Shown: positions 59,868-64,000 of the stretch, piece after piece
Layout of the letters: the number at the start of each line of letters is the position of its first letter
Position numbering within the stretch: the stretch's first letter is position 1
Assembly: GCF_004328075.1 (NCBI RefSeq)
Contig: NZ_SJFN01000006.1
Location: forward strand, 88,169-152,168
Direction: 5' to 3'
DNA length: 64,000 bases
Source: Siculibacillus lacustris
GTDB lineage: Bacteria > Pseudomonadota > Alphaproteobacteria > Rhizobiales > Ancalomicrobiaceae
The notes under the pieces: model-generated
What the model saw: only the letters and a program-made list of their open reading frames with translations
The model's database searches: none
Told to the model about the DNA's origin: nothing
Program-made: the position numbers and the translations under genes

Positions 59868-60581
59868 TCACTCGGACGCGGCGGCGGGGGCGGCGGCAGG
59901 GGCGGTCCGGCGGCGGCGCTTGGGCGGCGCGCTCGGCAGGGCCTCGGTCAGGCTGAGCCGCTCGACGGTGGCGAACACGCCGCGCAGGTGGATGCGCAGG
60001 GCGATCTGGGCGGCGTCGCCGTCGCCGGCGCACAGCTCGTCGGCGATGCGGCGGTGCTCGTAGAGGATCTCCGCCGGGCGGCCGGGCTGGCGCACGCTCA
60101 GGAAGCGCACCCGGTCGAACTGGGTCTTGGCCTTGAGGATCACGCTCCACACGCCCGGATGACCGCTGAGCTCGGCGATCATCGAATGGAACTCGTTGTC
60201 GAGGGCGTAGAACTCCTCCATGTCGGTGGCGCGCTCCTGGCGCTCGACATTGGCGCGGATGCGGGCCTTGCCGGCCTCGTCGATGCGCCGCGCGGCGTCG
60301 GCGATCAGCGCGCATTCGAGATGTTCGCGCACGAACTGGCCGACCCGCACCGCCTCGAGCGAGATCGGGGCGACGAAGGTGCCGAACTGGGGATAGATCA
60401 TCACCAGTTCTTCTTCGGCGAGCTTGATCAGGGCCTCGCGGATCGGGGTGCGGCTGACCTCGAGACGCTCGCACAGCTCCTGTTCGGAGAGCGGGGTGTT
60501 GGGCGGCAGTTCGCCGCGCACGATGCCTTCGCGCAATTGTTCGAAGACTTGGCTGGTCAGACGAGATTTGCGCCGATCCAT
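59868..60581 (-). CDS. GntR-family (FadR/UxuR-type) regulator of the uronate operon
   Basis: 237 residues. The winged helix at about 8-75 (VFEQLREGIVRGELPPNTPL, then LEVSRTPIREALIKL) is followed by an all-helical FCD effector domain (to about 215) and a basic tail. It is the last gene after uxaC, uxuB and uxuA on the same strand, so it most likely regulates them in response to a uronate intermediate such as mannonate or fructuronate; this is inference from context. It is separated from uxuA by a strong hairpin. Confidence 0.92.
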   Translation of the reverse strand: MDRRKSRLTSQVFEQLREGIVRGELPPNTPLSEQELCERLEVSRTPIREALIKLAEEELVMIYPQFGTFVAPISLEAVRVGQFVREHLECALIADAARRIDEAGKARIRANVERQERATDMEEFYALDNEFHSMIAELSGHPGVWSVILKAKTQFDRVRFLSVRQPGRPAEILYEHRRIADELCAGDGDAAQIALRIHLRGVFATVERLSLTEALPSAPPKRRRRTAPAAAPAAASE

Positions 60582-60607
60582 GACGAACGCATCCGATTCG
60601 GGCGGGT

Positions 60608-60630
60608 GGGAGGCCCCGAGCGGGCCTCCC
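60608..60630 (-). terminator. Hairpin between uxuA and the GntR gene
   Basis: GGGAGGCCC (60608-60616) pairs perfectly with GGGCCTCCC (60622-60630) around CGAGC. On the minus strand it follows uxuA by 63 bp and ends 26 bp before the GntR start; no U tract follows. Likely an attenuator that lowers regulator expression relative to the enzymes. Confidence 0.6.
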
Positions 60631-60692
60631 CCTTCCTTGCCACGAATCGCCGGCCCGTGTCAGCGGCCGCTCGCGACGAAGGTCTGCGCCTT

Positions 60693-61883
60693 TCAGGCGA
60701 GACGGCCGCTGCGGAAGGCGTCGATGGTCTGCATCACGCCGCGCAACTCCGCGAGACCCTTGAGGCGACCCACGAAGGAGTAGCCGGGGTTCATGGTCTT
60801 GCCGACGTCGTCGCCGAGCAGGTGGCCGTGGTCGGGCCGCATCGGGATCGCCGCATCGAGACGGCCGGCGGCGACGCGCCGCTCCTCTTCCGCCATGATC
60901 GCCGCCGCGACGCCGATCAGATCGCTGTCGCCGCCGAGATGGTCGGCCTCGTAGAACGAGCCGTCGGTCTCGTGGCTGGTGTTGCGCAGGTGCACGAAAT
61001 GGATGCGCGGGCCGAATTCGCGGGCCATCTGCACCAGATCGTTGCTGCGGTTGGAGCCGAACGAGCCGGTGCACAGGGTCAGGCCGCAGGCCTCCTGCGG
61101 CACCGCGGAGAACAGCGCACGGACGTCCTCGGCGGTCGACATCACCCGCGGCAGGCCGAAGATCGGGAAGGACGGATCGTCGGGGTGGATGCACAGGCGC
61201 ACCCCCTCTTCCTCGGCGACCGGGGTGATGGCGCGCAGGAAGGCGATCAGGTTGGCGCGCAGCACCTCCTTGTCGATCGTCTGGTAGAGCTCGAGCATCG
61301 CCTTGAAGCTCGCCCGGTCGTAGGCGAAGTCGCGCGCCGGCAGCCAGTCGATCAGCACCCGCTCGAGTTCGCGGATCTCCTCGGCGGTCTTCGATTCGAA
61401 GCGGACCTTGGCGGCGGCGATGCGCTCGGCATCGTAGTCCTTCTCGGCGCCGGCCCGTTCGAGCACGAACAGGTCATAGGCTGCGAAGTCGACCGAGTCG
61501 TAACGCAGCGCATAGCCGCCGGTCGGCAGCTTGTACATCAGATTGGTGCGGCTCCAATCGGTGATGACCATGAAGTTGTAGCACACGACCTTGATGCCGG
61601 CGCGGGCGACGTTGCGGATCGACTGCTTGTAGTTCTCGATCTTCGCGAGATAGTCGCCGGTGCGGGTCTTGATCTCCTCGCCGACGCCGATGCTCTCGAC
61701 CACCGACCAGGTCAGGCCGGCGTCTTCGATCATCGCCTTGCGCTTCAGGATCTCGTCGAGGGGCCACACGCCGCCCTGGTTCATGTGGTGCAGGGCGGTG
61801 ACGATGCCCGTCGCGCCGGCCTGTCGGGCATGCTGGAGGGTCACCGGATCATCGGGGCCGAACCACCGCCAAGTCTGTTCCAT
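60693..61883 (-). CDS. uxuA: Mannonate dehydratase
   Basis: 396 residues, the UxuA length. UxuA removes water from D-mannonate to give 2-keto-3-deoxygluconate. WRWFGPDDPVTLQHARQAGATG opens the barrel, CIHPDDPSFPIFGLPR and TGSFGSNRSNDL carry metal ligands, and HLRN, HETDGSFYE and RPDHGHLLGDD are conserved. The ATG is at 61883. Follows uxuB in the operon order uxaC-uxuB-uxuA, so the products act in sequence: glucuronate to fructuronate to mannonate to ketodeoxygluconate. Confidence 0.97.
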   Translation of the reverse strand: MEQTWRWFGPDDPVTLQHARQAGATGIVTALHHMNQGGVWPLDEILKRKAMIEDAGLTWSVVESIGVGEEIKTRTGDYLAKIENYKQSIRNVARAGIKVVCYNFMVITDWSRTNLMYKLPTGGYALRYDSVDFAAYDLFVLERAGAEKDYDAERIAAAKVRFESKTAEEIRELERVLIDWLPARDFAYDRASFKAMLELYQTIDKEVLRANLIAFLRAITPVAEEEGVRLCIHPDDPSFPIFGLPRVMSTAEDVRALFSAVPQEACGLTLCTGSFGSNRSNDLVQMAREFGPRIHFVHLRNTSHETDGSFYEADHLGGDSDLIGVAAAIMAEEERRVAAGRLDAAIPMRPDHGHLLGDDVGKTMNPGYSFVGRLKGLAELRGVMQTIDAFRSGRLA

Positions 61884-62005
61884 CGTTCGAGTCCTTGTTG
61901 TCGTGTCTGTTCGGAGAGCGAAATCCCGGATGCGGGCGGGAGGGCGTGCCCCCCTCGCCCGCCGCGGGCGCTCGGGTGAGGTCACGGCCGTTTCCGGCCG
62001 CGGGT

Positions 62006-63535
62006 TCAGCGACCGCCGAGGAAGGCGGCCAGCGTGGCGTGGACGCCGTGGTCCTTGAGGCTCTGGAGATGGCCGATGACGCTCGCCCGGAAGCCCGCGT
62101 CGGCGACCAGTTCCGGCGGGAAGATCTCGGTCACCGCGAAGAGCGCGTCGGCGAGATCGGTCGCCGAGCCGCCGTGGGCCCGGGCGATGCCGGTCAGGCG
62201 GTCGGCCATCGGATCGGCGACCGCATAGGCGGTTCCGTTCTCGTCGACCTCGAGCAGGAAGCGCATCCAGGCGGCGACGGTGAGCGGGATCACCGACGGG
62301 CGGAAGCCGGCGGCGATGCGCTCCTGGGCCGCCTCGAGCAGGCGCGGTCCGAGCTTCTGCGAGCCGTCGGAGGAGATCTGCAAGGTGCGATGCCGGATCT
62401 CGGGATTGCGGAAGCGGCCCTCGAGCTCGACCGTGTAGGCCGGCACGTCGGTGCCGGGGACCGGCGGCAGCGTGGCGATCAGGTCCTCGTCCCACAGGCG
62501 GCGCACCACGCTCGGCAGGTAGGGATCGGCCATGGCGTCGGCGATGGTCTCGATGCCGGCGACCACCGACAGATAGGCGAGCGTCGAATGGGCGCCGTTG
62601 AGGCAGCGCAGCTTCATCATCTCGAAGGGATGGACGTCGTCGACCATGATCGCCCCGTCGAGTTCCCAGGCCGGGCGGCCGGTGGCGAAGCGATCTTCGA
62701 TCACCCACTGGCGGAAGGGCTCGGTGACCACCGGCCACTGGTCCTCGAGGCCGAGGCCGGCGGCGACCGCGGCGCGCTCGGCATCCTGGGTCGCCGGGGT
62801 GATGCGGTCGACCATGGTGCAGGGGAAGGCGATGGTGTCGGCGATGAAGCGGCCGAGGTCCGCGTCGCGCAGATCGGCGAAGCGGGTGACGATCCGCCGC
62901 ACCTTGATGCCGTTCTGAGCGAGGTTGTCACAGACCAGAACGGTGAAGGGCGTGACGCCGGCGGCGCGGCGCAGGCGAATCGCCTCGGTCAGCAGGCCGG
63001 GCACGCTGCGCGGCACGGTCGGATTGGCGAGGTCGGCGACGATCGCCGGATGGCTCTCGTCGAGGGTGCCGGTGGCCGGATCCTGGCAATAGCCCTTCTC
63101 GGTGACCGTCAGGGTGACGATGCGGATCTTCGGGTCGATCATCAGGGCGAGGACTTCGGCGAGCTGGTCGCCGGTCGCCAGCATGTCGAGGAACGAGCCG
63201 ATCACCTGCAGACGATCGGTGCCGTCGATGCGGTTCAGCACCGTATAGAGGCAGTCCTGCGGCTTCAGCGCGGTGCGGATCGCCGGCGACAGCATGTCGA
63301 CGCCGACGATGCCCCAGTCCTTGGCTCCGGATTCGAGCACCGCCTCGGTATAGACGCCGAGATGGGCGCGGCAGAAGGCGCCGAGGCCGAGATGGACGAT
63401 GCCGGGGGTGACCGCGGCGCGGTCGTAGCCGGGGCGCTTCACCGCGGGCGGCAGGCGATCCAGGGTGGCGGTGGACAGGCGCGGCGTCGAACCGGTCGTG
63501 GTGCCGCCGGTTGTTACGGTCTGGGCTTCGTTCAT
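62006..63535 (-). CDS. uxuB: Mannitol dehydrogenase family protein, probable fructuronate reductase
   Basis: 509 residues, a polyol-specific long-chain dehydrogenase. The N-terminal Rossmann segment GIVHLGLGAFCRAHLGVY and the catalytic KLRCLNGAHSTLAYL (Lys, Asn, His) are conserved. The family includes mannitol, arabinitol and fructuronate enzymes; being between uxaC and uxuA, this one should be D-mannonate oxidoreductase (fructuronate to mannonate, NADH). Upstream gap to uxaC is 82 bp and contains a hairpin. Confidence 0.93.
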   Translation of the reverse strand: MNEAQTVTTGGTTTGSTPRLSTATLDRLPPAVKRPGYDRAAVTPGIVHLGLGAFCRAHLGVYTEAVLESGAKDWGIVGVDMLSPAIRTALKPQDCLYTVLNRIDGTDRLQVIGSFLDMLATGDQLAEVLALMIDPKIRIVTLTVTEKGYCQDPATGTLDESHPAIVADLANPTVPRSVPGLLTEAIRLRRAAGVTPFTVLVCDNLAQNGIKVRRIVTRFADLRDADLGRFIADTIAFPCTMVDRITPATQDAERAAVAAGLGLEDQWPVVTEPFRQWVIEDRFATGRPAWELDGAIMVDDVHPFEMMKLRCLNGAHSTLAYLSVVAGIETIADAMADPYLPSVVRRLWDEDLIATLPPVPGTDVPAYTVELEGRFRNPEIRHRTLQISSDGSQKLGPRLLEAAQERIAAGFRPSVIPLTVAAWMRFLLEVDENGTAYAVADPMADRLTGIARAHGGSATDLADALFAVTEIFPPELVADAGFRASVIGHLQSLKDHGVHATLAAFLGGR

Positions 63536-63587
63536 GTGTCACCTCGATTCGGCATCGGCGATGCCTGTCGGACTTCGTACGACGGAT

Positions 63588-63610
63588 GTGCGGCGGGGGA
63601 ACCGCCGCAC
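63588..63610 (-). other. Hairpin between uxaC and uxuB
   Basis: GTGCGGCGG (63588-63596) pairs perfectly with CCGCCGCAC (63602-63610) around a five-base loop, 7 bp after the uxaC stop. No U tract follows on the minus strand. It could stabilise the uxaC message end or attenuate read-through. Confidence 0.55.
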
Positions 63611-63617
63611 GTTTCGC

Positions 63618-64000
63618 TCAGAGCTTATAGGCCTGTTTGACGAGGCGGTAGGCGAGGTCGTGGGCGACCTCGAAGGCGTCGTCGCGGTCGAGGCGGTGTT
63701 CGGCGACCAGACGCGCCAGGAAGCCGGCGTCGATGCGGCGGGCGACGTCGTGGCGCGCCGGGATCGACAGGAAGGCCCGGGTGTCGTCGTTGAAACCGAC
63801 GGTGTTGTAGAAGCCGGCGGTCTCGGTGACCTGCTCGCGGTAGCGCCGCATGCCCTCCGGGCTGTCGTGGAACCACCACGCCGGCCCGAGCTTCAGCGCC
63901 GGATAGTGCCCGGCGAGCGGGGCGAGCTCGCGCGAATAGACCGTCTCGTCCAACGTGAACAGGATGATGGTCAGATCGGGCCGGTTGCCGAAACGGGCGA
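63618..64000 (-). CDS. uxaC: Glucuronate isomerase, C-terminal part (cut by window edge)
   Basis: The frame is open to the right edge of the window, so only about the last 127 residues are present. LAGHYPALKLGPAWWFHDSPEGMRRYRE, GFYNTVGFNDDTRAFLSIPARHD and the closing DLAYRLVKQAYKL are typical of the UxaC C-terminus. UxaC isomerises D-glucuronate to D-fructuronate (or galacturonate to tagaturonate). The TTG at 63951-63953 is an internal codon, not a start. It is the first gene seen of the uxaC-uxuB-uxuA-gntR operon. Confidence 0.95.
   Translation of the reverse strand, partial: ARFGNRPDLTIILFTLDETVYSRELAPLAGHYPALKLGPAWWFHDSPEGMRRYREQVTETAGFYNTVGFNDDTRAFLSIPARHDVARRIDAGFLARLVAEHRLDRDDAFEVAHDLAYRLVKQAYKL

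Overview
The window is a GC-rich (about 70%), gene-dense stretch of an alphaproteobacterial chromosome, most likely from the order Hyphomicrobiales (Rhizobiales). The evidence is gene order: lptD-surA-pdxA-rsmA facing gmk-yicC-mltG-fabF-acpP-fabG-fabD, then rpsF-rpsR-DUF2232-rplI, dnaB, alr, radA-cvpA-purF-SDR, der-bamB-yfgM, and guaA/rsmB/guaB. I assign no genus. No tRNA, rRNA, CRISPR array, transposase or phage gene is visible.

Layout. 1-4108 (+): outer-membrane assembly (lptD 3' end, surA), vitamin B6 (pdxA) and 16S rRNA dimethylation (rsmA). 4113-11564 (-): fatty-acid synthesis (fabD, fabG, acpP, fabF), murein lytic transglycosylase mltG, yicC and gmk. 11930-17096 (+): a chemoreceptor, then rpsF-rpsR-DUF2232-rplI ending in a clear intrinsic terminator. 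17138-31572: an accessory stretch that splits the usual rplI-dnaB-alr-radA neighbourhood. It holds a 574-residue protein of unknown function, dnaB, a membrane pentapeptide-repeat protein with a low-GC tail, a YnfM-like exporter, the ohrR-ohr peroxide module, a cell-wall amidase-like protein, alr, a frameshifted DUF1493 gene, MOSC and PEP-mutase-like genes, and an HxlR/oxidoreductase pair. A dispersed intergenic repeat (two copies, opposite orientation), a 9-nt tandem repeat and a perfect 31-bp inverted repeat all lie here. 31662-40889: radA, cvpA, purF, SDR, mntP behind a yybP-ykoY-type manganese riboswitch, then der-bamB-yfgM (-).

41134-50504 is a mixed region of small stress and regulatory genes: NnrU, SnoaL-like, Rieske, a tiny basic protein, cspA, transglutaminase, three divergent or paired regulator-target sets (HxlR-SCP2/VOC, ArsR/SRPBCC, HxlR/quinone reductase) and a TauE-type exporter. 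50594-57536 (-) carries guanine nucleotide synthesis (guaB, guaA) with MAPEG, rsmB and a patatin-like phospholipase between them. 57879-59849 (+) is a second chemoreceptor. 59868-64000 (-) is a glucuronate catabolic operon read uxaC-uxuB-uxuA-gntR, with uxaC cut by the window edge.

The most interesting items are the manganese riboswitch, the two unknown accessory proteins flanking dnaB, the intergenic repeat family, the large perfect palindrome before radA, the frameshifted acyl-carrier-like gene and several candidate operators in divergent regulator-target gaps. No wholly new multi-gene system could be demonstrated from sequence alone.
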